DNA of 46,457 bases from contig JAGOTG010000010.1 of the NCBI GenBank assembly GCA_018061965.1, positions 1 to 46,457 of the forward strand, given 5' to 3'. This document shows, in pieces, positions 16,650-26,182 of the stretch. The translations under genes and the position numbers were made by a program. The stretch is from Legionellaceae bacterium. GTDB taxonomy: Bacteria > Pseudomonadota > Gammaproteobacteria > Legionellales > Legionellaceae. Positions within the stretch are counted from its first letter, which is position 1, and each line of letters starts with the position of its first letter. The notes under the pieces are model-generated. The model did not search any database. It saw only the letters and a list, made by a program, of their open reading frames with translations, and was not told the origin of the DNA.

Positions 16650-17726
16650 ATGCAAAATCAAAGTGATTTTTTGGACTATGCTCTCAAACATCAATTTGGC
16701 GACCTGCACTGCCGCGTTGATCCAAAATCTGGCATGCGCGCCATCATTGCCATTCATAACACCAAACTTGGACCTGCTTTAGGGGGCTGCCGTTTTATTG
16801 AATATGATAATTCAGCCTCCGCGACTTTAGACGCCATGCGCTTAGCCCGAGGCATGAGTTTCAAATCAGCAGTAGCTGGTTTGCCATTAGGGGGCGGAAA
16901 AGCGGTCATCATCAAACCCAAAACACCGTTTGACCGCGAAGCTTACTTTCATGCATTCGGAGCATTTGTGCATGACATCCAAGGACAATATATTACCGCT
17001 ATGGATAGCGGCACTGAATTAACCGATATGGCAATCATTGCGCAACACACACCCTACGTTGCTTCCTTGGCCAAAGATGATGGTGATCCAGCGCGCGCCA
17101 CTGCTTACGGTATTTTACGCGGCATACAAGCATCCGTTGCATTCCAGAAGCATCAAGACCATCTGGAAGATCTGGTTATTGCCATTCAGGGACTAGGGCA
17201 TGTCGGCTATCTTTTGGCTCAGCATTTGCATAGTTTGGGCGCAAAACTGATTGTAGCCGATATTAACCCACTGCGCGTCCAACAAGTCGTGACTGAATTT
17301 GGGGCACAAGCAGTCTCCACTAACGATATTCATAAAGTGACTTGCGATGTGTTTTCTCCCTGCGCACTAGGTGCTATTTTCAATGAAAAAACGATCCCTC
17401 AATTACAAACCAGAATCATTGCTGGCGCCGCTAATAATCAATTGGCGCATCATGAGCATGGCCAAACTTTGCATGACAAAGGCATATTATACGCGCCAGA
17501 TTATGTCATCAATGCTGGGGGCGTTATCTTTGCTTGTGGCAAATATTTTCATAGCGACCCGACTGAAACAGAACAGACCTTGAACCGGATTGGAAAATCT
17601 TTGACTGAAATATTTACCCGTTCCCAACAAGAAAATAAACCCACCAGTCAAATTGCCGATACCATAGCCGAGGAAATCTTACAGAGCCCACATGAGACAT
17701 CTCAATCTTTCGCCACAGCTGTATGA
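16650..17726 (+). CDS. Leu/Phe/Val-type amino acid dehydrogenase
   Basis: The family oxidatively deaminates branched-chain or aromatic amino acids to 2-oxo acids with NAD+. From ATG 16650 the protein has 358 residues, the normal size for leucine or phenylalanine dehydrogenase. Visible motifs are GPALGGCRF, ARGMSFKSAVAGLPLGGGKA (catalytic-site Lys72 and Lys84) and the Rossmann loop IQGLGHVG. The frame is open from 16506, but that extension is repeat-derived, and AAGGGG lies six bases before 16650. It is the first gene of an operon that continues with hppD, fahA and maiA, so its substrate may well be Phe or Tyr rather than Leu; sequence alone does not decide. Confidence 0.88.
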   Translation: MQNQSDFLDYALKHQFGDLHCRVDPKSGMRAIIAIHNTKLGPALGGCRFIEYDNSASATLDAMRLARGMSFKSAVAGLPLGGGKAVIIKPKTPFDREAYFHAFGAFVHDIQGQYITAMDSGTELTDMAIIAQHTPYVASLAKDDGDPARATAYGILRGIQASVAFQKHQDHLEDLVIAIQGLGHVGYLLAQHLHSLGAKLIVADINPLRVQQVVTEFGAQAVSTNDIHKVTCDVFSPCALGAIFNEKTIPQLQTRIIAGAANNQLAHHEHGQTLHDKGILYAPDYVINAGGVIFACGKYFHSDPTETEQTLNRIGKSLTEIFTRSQQENKPTSQIADTIAEEILQSPHETSQSFATAV

Positions 17727-18351
17727 ATACATGCTACAAATTTCTTTGCGCGAAGATCCCATCTTACGCGCCCTGCGGGATGACCATGTTGCACACCCGC
17801 TATTTAGTATGCAAACTGCACCGGAGCAAGCTCAATTTTTACAAATGATTTTACGTTTGTTACGGGCAAAACGCGTATTAGAACTGGGTACTTTCATGGG
17901 CTACGCCACGCTCGCTATGGCGCTTGCTCTCCCAGAAGAGGGTCGCATCATTACTTGCGACCGCAACCCAACCTGGACAAATATCGCACAACCTTATTGG
18001 CAACAAGCCAAACAAGATCATAAAATTGATTTACGTCTTGGCGCAGCCATACCTACCTTGAAAACGCTGTTATCTGAAGGGTTGGCACAGTCTTTTGACT
18101 TCATTTACATAGACGCTGACAAAACCAATTATGTCGCTTATTATGAATATGCTTTGCAATTGGTCCAGCCCCATGGACTGATCGCCGTAGATAATGTATT
18201 TTGGGATGGAGATGTGATTGATCCTATGATCAAAAACGCTCAAACCCGGGAAATCCGTCGATTGAACACCCTCATCCAAAACGATGATCGGGTTGAAGTT
18301 AGTTTACTCCCAATCGCGGATGGTTTATTTTTAATTCAACCAAAATCGTAA
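17692..18351 (+). CDS. Class I SAM-dependent O-methyltransferase
   Basis: The 219-aa protein resembles the catechol/caffeoyl-CoA O-methyltransferase family (methyltransf_3). Motifs are VLELGTFMGYATLAMA (SAM binding), the acidic loop ITCDRN, FDFIYIDADKTNY and VDNVFWDGDV, which provide the divalent metal ligands. It overlaps the end of the dehydrogenase gene by 35 bases and ends 19 bases before hppD, so it belongs to the same transcript. A role in methylating a catechol or hydroquinone intermediate such as homogentisate is an attractive guess but not shown. Confidence 0.85.
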   Translation: MRHLNLSPQLYEYMLQISLREDPILRALRDDHVAHPLFSMQTAPEQAQFLQMILRLLRAKRVLELGTFMGYATLAMALALPEEGRIITCDRNPTWTNIAQPYWQQAKQDHKIDLRLGAAIPTLKTLLSEGLAQSFDFIYIDADKTNYVAYYEYALQLVQPHGLIAVDNVFWDGDVIDPMIKNAQTREIRRLNTLIQNDDRVEVSLLPIADGLFLIQPKS

Positions 18352-18370
18352 TAACTAAAGGTGTCATGTA

Positions 18371-19423
18371 ATGGATCAATATGATAATCCCTGTGGCCTA
18401 AATGGCTTTGCATTTCTTGAGTTTTCTGCCCCCGACGCATCAATGCTGCATGCGCAATTTACAAAAATGGGCTTTATCCACAAAGCAACCCACGTATCAG
18501 CGCCCATAGACCTGTATCAACAGGGAAATATTGTATTTATTATCAATGCCACACCGGACTCCCGAGCCGCTGAGCATGCGCGCATCCATGGTGCGGGTGC
18601 TTGCGCTATGGGATTTCGAGTCAAAGATCCTGAGGCAGCATTCCAACATGCCCTCAAGCACGGCGCCACTGCTTTTGTGGACGAATGCAAACCATGTCAT
18701 CAATTATTAGCGATTGAAGCCATCGGACAGTCAGTTATTTATTTTGTGGGAGACGATGAGCTGCCTTTTGGCAAAGAATGGCATTACCACAACCAGACTG
18801 CTGCAGCCGAAGTGAAACTTTTAAACATTGATCATCTCACCCATAACGTCTTTCGTGGCAATATGGATAAATGGGCTGATTTTTATCGTAACATTTTTAA
18901 TTTCAGAGAAATTCGCTATTTTGATATCAAAGGGCAATTAACGGGTTTACGCAGCCGTGCCTTGAGCAGTCCCTGCAATCTTATCAAAATTCCTCTGAAT
19001 GAATCAAAGGATGATCAATCACAAATTGAAGAGTTTTTGCATGATTATCATGGAGAAGGTATTCAACATATTGCTTTGTCCACGCCCGACATTTACCACT
19101 CAGTCCACACGCTGAGACAACAAGACGTGTCATTTCTCACGGTACCAGATACCTACTATGACATGATTGACGACCGGGTTCCTTGGCATCGAGAGCCTCT
19201 TCAAAGTTTACAGCAAGAACGAATCCTCATCGATGGCGACCGCGAGCCCAAAGGCGGATTATTATTACAAATTTTTACCGAAAATGTCTTTGGTCCCGTC
19301 TTTTTTGAAATTATTCAACGTCAAGGGAATCAAGGCTTTGGGGAAGGTAATTTTCAAGCATTATTCGAAGCCATTGAACGGGATCAAATCCGACGCGGTA
19401 CCTTGTCGGAGAATCCATCATGA
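18371..19423 (+). CDS. hppD: 4-hydroxyphenylpyruvate dioxygenase
   Basis: The enzyme converts 4-hydroxyphenylpyruvate to homogentisate using Fe(II) and O2, the second step of tyrosine breakdown. The 350-aa protein has both vicinal-oxygen-chelate halves. The C-terminal half carries the iron ligands His155 (NIDHLTHNV), His233 (GIQHIALST) and Glu313 (PVFFEIIQRQG), with the final helix FEAIERDQIRRG. In Legionella the homologue (legiolysin) yields a brown pyomelanin pigment. It overlaps fahA by four bases (ATGA). Confidence 0.96.
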   Translation: MDQYDNPCGLNGFAFLEFSAPDASMLHAQFTKMGFIHKATHVSAPIDLYQQGNIVFIINATPDSRAAEHARIHGAGACAMGFRVKDPEAAFQHALKHGATAFVDECKPCHQLLAIEAIGQSVIYFVGDDELPFGKEWHYHNQTAAAEVKLLNIDHLTHNVFRGNMDKWADFYRNIFNFREIRYFDIKGQLTGLRSRALSSPCNLIKIPLNESKDDQSQIEEFLHDYHGEGIQHIALSTPDIYHSVHTLRQQDVSFLTVPDTYYDMIDDRVPWHREPLQSLQQERILIDGDREPKGGLLLQIFTENVFGPVFFEIIQRQGNQGFGEGNFQALFEAIERDQIRRGTLSENPS

Positions 19424-20403
19424 AATTAGCCAGTCTAAAGGGCGCGCGCGATGGCAGACTCTGTGTGGTCAGCCAAAATTTATCCCAAGCTACATTGGTG
19501 CCAGATATCGCCCCAACTTTACAATATGCGCTAGATAATTGGCAAACGAAAGCACCTGAGCTGCAAGCGATCTATCAAAAACTCAATGCCCAGCAAATAC
19601 CGCATGTCTTTCCATTTGATCCGCAGCAATGTACTGCTCCGTTGCCTAGAGCGTTTCAGTGGGCTGATGGTAGCGCGTATGTCAATCATGTTGAATTAGT
19701 CCGCAAAGCCCGGAATGCTGAGATGCCAAAAGAATTTTGGACTGACCCGCTGATGTATCAGGGTGGCTCCGACTGTTTTTTGGGTCCCACTGATCCCATT
19801 ACAGTCTCCGACGAGCAATACGGCATTGATTTTGAATCAGAAATCGCCATCATTACCAACGATGTTCCCATGGCGACTTCCACACAAAATGCCGGACAAC
19901 ATATTGTGCTCCTCATGTTAGTCAATGATGTCTCGCTCAGGAATTTAATTCCCAATGAATTGAGCAAGGGATTCGGATTTTTTCAATCAAAACCTGCCAG
20001 TAGTTTTTCACCAGTTGCCGTCACGCCGGATGAATTAGGCGCTGCCTGGGATGGCCAACGAGTACATTTGCCGTTATTGTCTTATTTGAATGAAACGTTA
20101 TTTGGCCAGCCGAATGCGGGCATAGATATGACCTTTTCTTTTCCACAATTGCTCGCGCATGCTGCCAAAACTCGGCCCTTATGCGCGGGAACTATTATAG
20201 GCTCAGGTACCGTCTCCAATGTCGACCGCAGCGCAGGCTCTTCGTGCATTGCAGAAAAACGCATGTTAGAAATCATTGCCAATGGCAGCGCAACCACCCC
20301 TTTTATGCATTTTGGAGATACCATCCGTATCGAAATGCTGTTTGAGCAACACAATGTGTTTGGTTCCATTCAACAACAGGTCGTGCCCTTTGAAGCTTTA
20401 TGA
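19420..20403 (+). CDS. fahA: Fumarylacetoacetate hydrolase
   Basis: It cleaves fumarylacetoacetate into fumarate and acetoacetate, the last step of tyrosine/homogentisate breakdown. The 327-aa protein matches the FAH family of short bacterial forms, with motifs YQGGSDCFLGPTDPI, IDFESEIAIIT (metal-binding acidic residues), LLMLVNDVSLRNLIP, FGFFQSKPASSFSPVAVTPD and AGTIIGSGTVSN. It follows hppD with a four-base overlap and overlaps maiA by 14 bases, indicating coupled expression. Confidence 0.93.
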   Translation: MKLASLKGARDGRLCVVSQNLSQATLVPDIAPTLQYALDNWQTKAPELQAIYQKLNAQQIPHVFPFDPQQCTAPLPRAFQWADGSAYVNHVELVRKARNAEMPKEFWTDPLMYQGGSDCFLGPTDPITVSDEQYGIDFESEIAIITNDVPMATSTQNAGQHIVLLMLVNDVSLRNLIPNELSKGFGFFQSKPASSFSPVAVTPDELGAAWDGQRVHLPLLSYLNETLFGQPNAGIDMTFSFPQLLAHAAKTRPLCAGTIIGSGTVSNVDRSAGSSCIAEKRMLEIIANGSATTPFMHFGDTIRIEMLFEQHNVFGSIQQQVVPFEAL

Positions 20404-21025
20404 TTATTATCGCTCTTCCTGTGCCTATCGGGTGCGCATTGCCTTGGCTGTCAAACAATTGGATTACACCGCCATCAAAGTAGATCTGACCCAAGATGAG
20501 CAGCATGCAGCGACCTATTTAGAGATGAATCCGCAAGCTTTGGTCCCCGCATTATTGGATGGCGACCATATCATCACGCAATCTCTGGCTATTATCGAAT
20601 ACCTCAACGAACAATACCCCACCCCGCCTCTTCTACCCTCCTCTCCTTTAGAACGAGCGCAGGTGAGATCATTGGCCTTGATGATTGCTTGTGACATCCA
20701 TCCTTTGAATAATTTGCGAGTACTTAATACGTTACGCAAAGATTGGCAGGCCAACCCTGATCAAATTACCCAATGGTACCATCACTGGTTAAAAGAAGGA
20801 CTTGGCGCAATTGAGCTGAAATTGGCTAAAAATACTCGGAAGAAATTATTTTGCTATACCGATAATATTACGCTGGCTGATCTTTGTTTGATTCCCCAAG
20901 TGTACAATGCCAAACGCTTTGAATGTTCACTAGAGCCCTACCCTATCATTCAAAGCATTTATGAGCATTGTACACAGTTGTCAGCATTTATTACTGCGGC
21001 ACCACAACAGAACGATGCAAAATAA
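20390..21025 (+). CDS. maiA: Maleylacetoacetate isomerase (zeta-class GST)
   Basis: It isomerises maleylacetoacetate to fumarylacetoacetate with glutathione. The zeta-GST signature SSCAYRVRIALAVK and the motifs NPQALVPALLDGD and ITQSLAIIEYL are present. The frame is open from 20276, but the family N-terminus MKLYDYYRSS begins at a TTG codon (20390), which gives 211 residues as expected, with AGG about nine bases upstream. It therefore overlaps fahA by 14 bases. The 3' end overlaps the convergent membrane-protein gene by 35 bases. Confidence 0.92.
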   Translation: MKLYDYYRSSCAYRVRIALAVKQLDYTAIKVDLTQDEQHAATYLEMNPQALVPALLDGDHIITQSLAIIEYLNEQYPTPPLLPSSPLERAQVRSLALMIACDIHPLNNLRVLNTLRKDWQANPDQITQWYHHWLKEGLGAIELKLAKNTRKKLFCYTDNITLADLCLIPQVYNAKRFECSLEPYPIIQSIYEHCTQLSAFITAAPQQNDAK

Positions 21026-21419
21026 ACAATTCCATGCCTTTACCTAAAAAGATAACGCCGGTTACGAGCAATCCAACAATACACCAATAATACCCAGATC
21101 CGGAGCTCACTTTTTTCATCATGGCCAGCATTTGTTCGGGTAATGCTAGCCACAACAAACCTTTGATAAGAATTAACCAGCACAAAACAGTCACGACCGT
21201 AGCGCGATTCAATTCCCATACATTGTGCGTCACCACCAATACAATACCCAGAAACAAAGTCAGACTGGCAACCACAGGGATAATCGGGTCTTGCGCCTGC
21301 AATTGCAAAAGAATCTTTCGATAATAAAACATGCGCCCCATGATGATGATGGCAACAATGAATAAAAAGGACCCCAAAATTTGGGATAACAAAAAACTAT
21401 AATAATGTTGATTGAGCAT
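20991..21419 (-). CDS. Small integral membrane protein, 142 aa
   Basis: Not recognised by name. It has four hydrophobic segments (about residues 7-27, 45-65, 73-95 and 108-130), separated by short polar loops such as YYRKILLQLQAQD. ATG 21419 is chosen because GGGAGGG lies just upstream; the longer open frame (to 21500) would translate the GTAGGTTGGGCC palindrome. Its tail overlaps the convergent maiA by 35 bases. Function unknown; no catalytic motif seen. Confidence 0.7.
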   Translation of the reverse strand: MLNQHYYSFLLSQILGSFLFIVAIIIMGRMFYYRKILLQLQAQDPIIPVVASLTLFLGIVLVVTHNVWELNRATVVTVLCWLILIKGLLWLALPEQMLAMMKKVSSGSGYYWCIVGLLVTGVIFLGKGMELFILHRSVVVPQ

Positions 21420-21465
21420 ATGCCCTCCCTGACTATAATTTATAAATGGCCAATTAATAAAAGAA

Positions 21466-21491
21466 GTAGGTTGGGCCAAGGCCCAACCTAC
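21466..21491. repeat. Perfect palindrome, GTAGGTTGGGCC family
   Basis: GTAGGTTGGGCC-AA-GGCCCAACCTAC is a perfect 12-bp inverted repeat. The same unit builds the tandem repeats after rpoS at 46140-46457. It lies upstream of the membrane protein gene and could fold in RNA from either strand. Confidence 0.85.
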
Positions 21492-21559
21492 ATTTATCAA
21501 TCAATTAAAAATCAATTCACTATAGTTTAATTAATAGCCTGATTTAAGCTAAATAGCAA

Positions 21560-21589
21560 TTGCTCAGGCACAATCCCCTAGTGTATGAT
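21560..21589 (+). promoter_or_regulatory. Putative sigma-70 promoter of asnS
   Basis: TTGCTC at 21560-21565 and TATGAT at 21584-21589 are 18 bases apart. Its -10 hexamer overlaps the upstream candidate ATG (21585), which argues that translation begins at ATG 21612. Confidence 0.5.
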
Positions 21590-21611
21590 TCTTTTCATTT
21601 CGGATAAAATT

Positions 21612-23015
21612 ATGAATTCAATACCTTCTATTGCACACTGTTTATCAGGGAAAATCACTGCCGACCATTCGGTCACAGTACAAGGCTGGGTAAAAACACG
21701 CCGCGACTCTAAAGCGGGGATTTCATTCATTACATTACATGATGGCTCTTGCCACGCGGGCATCCAAATCGTGATCCCCGCTTCTGTAGAAAATTATGAA
21801 TCAGAAATTGTGCGCCTTACCAGTGGCTGTGCTATTCGTGCATCTGGACGCTTAGTCGCCTCCACAGGGCAAGGCCAACAATATGAAATTCAAGGCGAGC
21901 ACATCGAAGTTATTGGATGGGTGGAAAATCCAGATACTTACCCTATTTCTGCTAAACGCCACACATTAGAGTATTTACGCGACGTCGCTCATTTACGACC
22001 GCGAACCAATACTATTGGCGCGGTAGCTCGCGTTCGGCATTGCTTATCCCAAGCCATTCATCGTTTTTTCCATGAGCGTGGCTATCTTTGGGTCCACACG
22101 CCCATTATTACTGCCAGCGATTGCGAAGGAGCGGGTGAGCTATTTCGCGTCAGTACATTAGATATTTTGCATGCACCCAAAACGCCTGCTGGAGAAATTG
22201 ATTTTACCCAAGACTTTTTTGGCCGCGAAACCTTTTTAACTGTTTCAGGACAATTAAACGTAGAAGCCTATTGCTTAGCGTTATCCAAAGTATATACATT
22301 TGGGCCTACTTTCCGTGCCGAAAACTCTAATACCTCTCGGCATTTGGCTGAATTTTGGATGGTAGAACCAGAGCTCGCTTTTGCAGACTTAAATGATATC
22401 TGCCAATTAAGCAAAGACTTTTTGCAATTTTTGTGTCAAACTGCATTAAATGAACGCATGGATGATTTGACGTTTTTTAACCAATTCATTGCCCCAGGCT
22501 TGCTGGAGCGCTTAGAGATTTTGGCGCATGCCGATTTTGAGATCATGACTTATTCTGAAGCGGTGCATCAATTACAAAAATCCAAAGCCAGTTTTGAATA
22601 CCCAATAGAATGGGGTTTGGACTTGCAATCAGAACATGAACGTTATTTGGCAGAAACACTGTGTAAAAAACCAGTTATATTGACCAATTATCCGGCTAAT
22701 ATCAAAAGTTTTTATATGCGACTCAATGAAGATGAGAAAACGGTCGCCGCTATGGACGTATTGGTACCAGGCATTGGAGAGATTATTGGAGGCAGCCAAC
22801 GTGAAGAGCGTTTGGCAGTTCTAGACAAGAGAATGGATGAATGCAATTTAAATAAAGAAACATATAGTTGGTACCGTGATTTGCGACGCTACGGTACTGT
22901 CCCACATGCTGGCTTCGGTTTGGGCTTGGAGCGCCTAGTTTCTTATATTACAGGAGTGGGAAATGTAAGAGATGTAATACCATACCCAAGAACACCTGGG
23001 CATGCAGAGTTTTAA
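21612..23015 (+). CDS. asnS: Asparaginyl-tRNA synthetase
   Basis: It charges tRNA-Asn with asparagine in the cytosol. From ATG 21612 the protein has 467 residues (E. coli 466). It shows the N-terminal OB-fold ([18 protein letters not shown]) and the class II catalytic core with motif 2 ([17 protein letters not shown]) and motif 3 ([15 protein letters not shown]). The motifs [14 protein letters not shown] and [12 protein letters not shown] are typical of AsnRS. An ATG at 21585 would add nine residues but overlaps the probable promoter. The unknown 338-aa gene follows after nine bases. Confidence 0.97.
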   Translation: MNSIPSIAHCLSGKITADHSVTVQGWVKTRRDSKAGISFITLHDGSCHAGIQIVIPASVENYESEIVRLTSGCAIRASGRLVASTGQGQQYEIQGEHIEVIGWVENPDTYPISAKRHTLEYLRDVAHLRPRTNTIGAVARVRHCLSQAIHRFFHERGYLWVHTPIITASDCEGAGELFRVSTLDILHAPKTPAGEIDFTQDFFGRETFLTVSGQLNVEAYCLALSKVYTFGPTFRAENSNTSRHLAEFWMVEPELAFADLNDICQLSKDFLQFLCQTALNERMDDLTFFNQFIAPGLLERLEILAHADFEIMTYSEAVHQLQKSKASFEYPIEWGLDLQSEHERYLAETLCKKPVILTNYPANIKSFYMRLNEDEKTVAAMDVLVPGIGEIIGGSQREERLAVLDKRMDECNLNKETYSWYRDLRRYGTVPHAGFGLGLERLVSYITGVGNVRDVIPYPRTPGHAEF

Positions 23016-23024
23016 GGAACCCTC

Positions 23025-24041
23025 ATGCAACTGCAAAGAGATATTAAAACCCATCCGTTGTACGCTTATGCACAATACGCTGTAAATGTTACTCAGCGAC
23101 GGTTTCCTCAAGGAGCAGGCAATCGCATTGACGGCCCACCTCAGGCCACTGTGCCTGAGATTTTGGAAAATTTGCATAAATTCATTAAGTTCTCGGCTTC
23201 ATCGGAACTTAATGTTCAGGAACTAACCACACTCATTGCTGATTTAAAAAGTGGTAGTGCAGATATATTGGCGTCCTATGCATTGGGGAGGTTGCGCTTG
23301 AAGTACCCTGCACTGAAAGCATTATTTTCTTGCCTCTACATCACTCAAGATATTCCTAATACAGGGGTTGCAGAGGGTGCATTCCAACAAACACATGCTT
23401 TATTAGTCATTGGCGCCTCCACAAACGTTACGGCTGAGACGTTATTCACGAACAGTCCCAACGCGCTTATCTGTGATCTTTGGTCACACCAAATATATTT
23501 AGCCCGTGATTTTCAAACGCGTGTAGCGTCAGAACCCTTTATCCAGATGTGCTTCATTTTGTATAACCTCACATTGCAATGCCCAATGGGGCTATGTATC
23601 AGCGCACTTCAGCCATTGCATGGTAAAATAAATATACTCTCTTGTGACAATGCAAATTTATTTTTCCAAACTTTAGAAGCTATGGTAGTACAAGATATCA
23701 CGCTATCTTCTACGCAAAATCTTCGTGCTCAAAGTCTTTTTGCCGTATCTCAGCCTCAGCAGCGAGATGTGTGGGAAAGAGACAACGCAAAAATTGTGGG
23801 TTACGTCACAGATATACAAGGCATTTGTCATACTATTCACAGAATAGGTAATCTGAAAAAATTTGGCTATTGGAATCCAGAAACTCGCACGCTGACTTTG
23901 ATTAAATTTAAAAAGAATGTCGAAACAGGTGAATATGTCTCTGATTTAGGGACACTCAGCCCTATAAGGCCGACTCAACAGGCTGAATCTAGGCCCAACG
24001 AAATCTCTCTTCTGGGCCAAGACTCGGCTTACCTTCGTTAG
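23025..24041 (+). CDS. Unrecognised protein, 338 aa, downstream of asnS; candidate effector
   Basis: I cannot assign a family. The start is supported by AAGGAA six bases before the ATG. A helical N-terminal region (residues ~40-100) precedes a segment with THALLVIG (His124) and then NALICDLWSHQIYLA (Asp151, Trp153). A His on a strand followed about 27 residues later by an Asp-Leu/Pro-Trp strand recalls papain-fold proteases and deamidases, and Cys103 lies before it, but the spacing is not diagnostic. The C-terminus is Ser/Gln/Glu-rich. It is probably co-transcribed with asnS, an odd partner for a housekeeping gene. Confidence 0.65.
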   Translation: MQLQRDIKTHPLYAYAQYAVNVTQRRFPQGAGNRIDGPPQATVPEILENLHKFIKFSASSELNVQELTTLIADLKSGSADILASYALGRLRLKYPALKALFSCLYITQDIPNTGVAEGAFQQTHALLVIGASTNVTAETLFTNSPNALICDLWSHQIYLARDFQTRVASEPFIQMCFILYNLTLQCPMGLCISALQPLHGKINILSCDNANLFFQTLEAMVVQDITLSSTQNLRAQSLFAVSQPQQRDVWERDNAKIVGYVTDIQGICHTIHRIGNLKKFGYWNPETRTLTLIKFKKNVETGEYVSDLGTLSPIRPTQQAESRPNEISLLGQDSAYLR

Positions 24042-24125
24042 TTTCTAACTTAAACCGGCAGAAAACGCCCCCCTGCCAAGTAAGATTAGGGGAACCCCCC
24101 TTCCACAGTTTGACTAACTTGGTAA

Positions 24126-24803
24126 TTAATCTACTAATTGCCCCTCATTGAGGGTTAACACCTTATCCATTCGAGCTGCCAAATTCAAATCATGCGTCAC
24201 TACGACCAGAGCCGTTTGATAACGTTGATTCAAATCCAGCATGACATCAAAGATATGGGCTGCAGTTTTTTGATCCAAATTACCCGTGGGCTCATCCGCA
24301 AACACACAAGCAGGCTGTTGCACCAAAGCACGCGCAATGGCGACTCTTTGGCGCTCCCCGCCGGATAATTGGCTCGGTTTGTGCTCTAAACGCGCGCCCA
24401 ATCCGACCTCGGTTAAAATCGTTTGGGCACGTTGCAATGCCTCTTCAGAACTTCGCTTTGCCAGCAACCCAGGCAAAGCCACATTTTCTAACGCGGTAAA
24501 CTCCGGCAACAAATGGTGAAACTGATACACAAAACCCAACTGTTGATTACGTAATAGGCACCGGCGATGTTCAGACATGCTTTGCCAATCCGTACCTTGA
24601 ATCAATACCTGTCCAGAACTTGGTACATCTAAGCCACCCAATAATTGCAATAAAGAACTTTTACCAGAACCAGACGGCCCGACGATAGCAACACGCATCC
24701 CGCGCGTAATCGTTAAATCAATACCACGTAACACGTGTAACACATTGTGGCCATCATGAAATGCTTTTTTAAGATCACGACATGAGATAATAGGTTTATT
24801 CAT
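24126..24803 (-). CDS. lolD: Lipoprotein-releasing ABC transporter ATPase
   Basis: LolD powers release of outer-membrane lipoproteins from the inner membrane. The 225-aa protein has Walker [10 protein letters not shown], the Q-loop [11 protein letters not shown], the ABC signature [15 protein letters not shown], Walker [13 protein letters not shown] and the His-loop VTHD. ATG 24803 is chosen over 24821 because it gives the family N-terminus (MNKPIISC) and overlaps the end of lolC by eight bases. Confidence 0.95.
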   Translation of the reverse strand: MNKPIISCRDLKKAFHDGHNVLHVLRGIDLTITRGMRVAIVGPSGSGKSSLLQLLGGLDVPSSGQVLIQGTDWQSMSEHRRCLLRNQQLGFVYQFHHLLPEFTALENVALPGLLAKRSSEEALQRAQTILTEVGLGARLEHKPSQLSGGERQRVAIARALVQQPACVFADEPTGNLDQKTAAHIFDVMLDLNQRYQTALVVVTHDLNLAARMDKVLTLNEGQLVD

Positions 24804-26040
24804 AATGCAGTGCCTCAGCAATCACAGTTTTCGATGCACGCCAGGCAGGATAAATCGTCGCTAGAAAACTCAACCCTAATGCCGTTAAAGCAACTACCCA
24901 CACATCCGACCACAATATTTTCGACGGGAGATAATCGACAAAGTAAATACTAGAAGACAGCACATGCCAATGGAAAAGCGTTTGTAAATAATCGACCAAT
25001 TGCGTGGCGAAGCTGGCCAATAAGACCCCTGCCCCCACACCTATTGCAGTCCCCATACAGCCGATCAACATGCCTTGTACAATAAAAATAGATAAAATGA
25101 CTCTGGGTGTGGCACCAATCGTGCGTAAAATAGCAATTTCAGCTTGTTTATCATTAACGACCATTACCAAAGAAGAGACTAAATTAAATGCAGCGACACC
25201 AATGATCAGCACTAAAATCAAAAACATCATGGTTTTTTCTAATTTAATTGCATCAAAAAAGGCACCAAAGGATTCCGTCCAATCGCCGACTTGATACGCT
25301 TCGCCCAAGGTATAACTCAAATTTTGCGCCATAGCCGGAGCTTGATAAATATTATCAATTTTTAAACGCAAACCGGAAGCATCTTCAGTCGACATTTGCA
25401 GTAGTTTCTGCGCATCCTGCATATGAATAAAGGCTAATTTGGTATCAAAATTAAACCCCGTACCCGCAGAAAATACCCCCCGAACAGTAAACCGTTTAAA
25501 CCTAGGTACCACCCCAGCTGGCGATACTGACGCTTGGGGAATCATTACCGTCACGGTGTCCCCCAGCATCACACCCAAATTTTCCGCCAAACTCCGTCCC
25601 AATAATATGCCAAAATGATCGATATCCATGCTACCTAGGATCAATTTATCTTTGAGATGAGTGATGGCTTCTTCTTGATCTGGTAAAATCCCTGTTAGCA
25701 ACACAGGCACAACTTGACCACTACTAGTCAAAATACCTTGAGAACTCACATACGGCCCTACTGCTTTGATATCAGTGTGTTTACTCAAGTCCTGAGCTAA
25801 AGTTTTCCAATCGTGAATCACCCCATCTTGGCCAGTAATGGTGACTTCGGGTGCCATGCCAAAAAATCGTTTATGAATTTCCGCATCAAACCCATTCATT
25901 ACGGATAATACAGTAATCAATACCATCACGCCCAGGCCAATACCCAACATGGAGCTCAATGAAATAAAAGATACAAAATGACTTTTTTTGCGTGCACGGG
26001 TATATCGCAATCCAATAAATAACGCTAGAGGTTTTAACAT
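24796..26040 (-). CDS. lolC: Lipoprotein-releasing ABC transporter permease, LolC/LolE type
   Basis: The 414-aa inner-membrane protein has the LolC/E architecture: N-terminal [19 protein letters not shown], one membrane segment (~25-47), a large periplasmic MacB-like domain (~48-265), and three C-terminal segments with [13 protein letters not shown], the coupling-helix region for LolD. It extracts lipoproteins and hands them to LolA. Only one permease gene accompanies lolD, with no lolE next to it. The system may therefore be a homodimeric LolDF type as known from some other gammaproteobacteria; this is inference from the window. Confidence 0.92.
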   Translation of the reverse strand: MLKPLALFIGLRYTRARKKSHFVSFISLSSMLGIGLGVMVLITVLSVMNGFDAEIHKRFFGMAPEVTITGQDGVIHDWKTLAQDLSKHTDIKAVGPYVSSQGILTSSGQVVPVLLTGILPDQEEAITHLKDKLILGSMDIDHFGILLGRSLAENLGVMLGDTVTVMIPQASVSPAGVVPRFKRFTVRGVFSAGTGFNFDTKLAFIHMQDAQKLLQMSTEDASGLRLKIDNIYQAPAMAQNLSYTLGEAYQVGDWTESFGAFFDAIKLEKTMMFLILVLIIGVAAFNLVSSLVMVVNDKQAEIAILRTIGATPRVILSIFIVQGMLIGCMGTAIGVGAGVLLASFATQLVDYLQTLFHWHVLSSSIYFVDYLPSKILWSDVWVVALTALGLSFLATIYPAWRASKTVIAEALHYE

Positions 26041-26124
26041 GAATCAAGGGAGTAATGAACCAATGTTCATTGTAGTGAAAATCAGACTGACAAGATAGAG
26101 GAAACGAAAAAATACCCCTTATTT

Positions 26125-26176
26125 TCCCTTCTCCCGATGGGGGAGAAGGTGTCGCAAAGCGACGGATGGGGGCATC
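26125..26176. repeat. Hairpin repeat upstream of lolC
   Basis: CCTTCTCCC (26127-26135) and GGGAGAAGG (26141-26149) form a nine-bp stem, followed by GTCGCAAAGCGACGGATGGG, which holds a second small stem (GTCGC/GCGAC). This has the look of a dispersed extragenic element and could also terminate transcription between the 26183 gene and lolC. Confidence 0.55.
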
Positions 26177-26182
26177 TTACAA

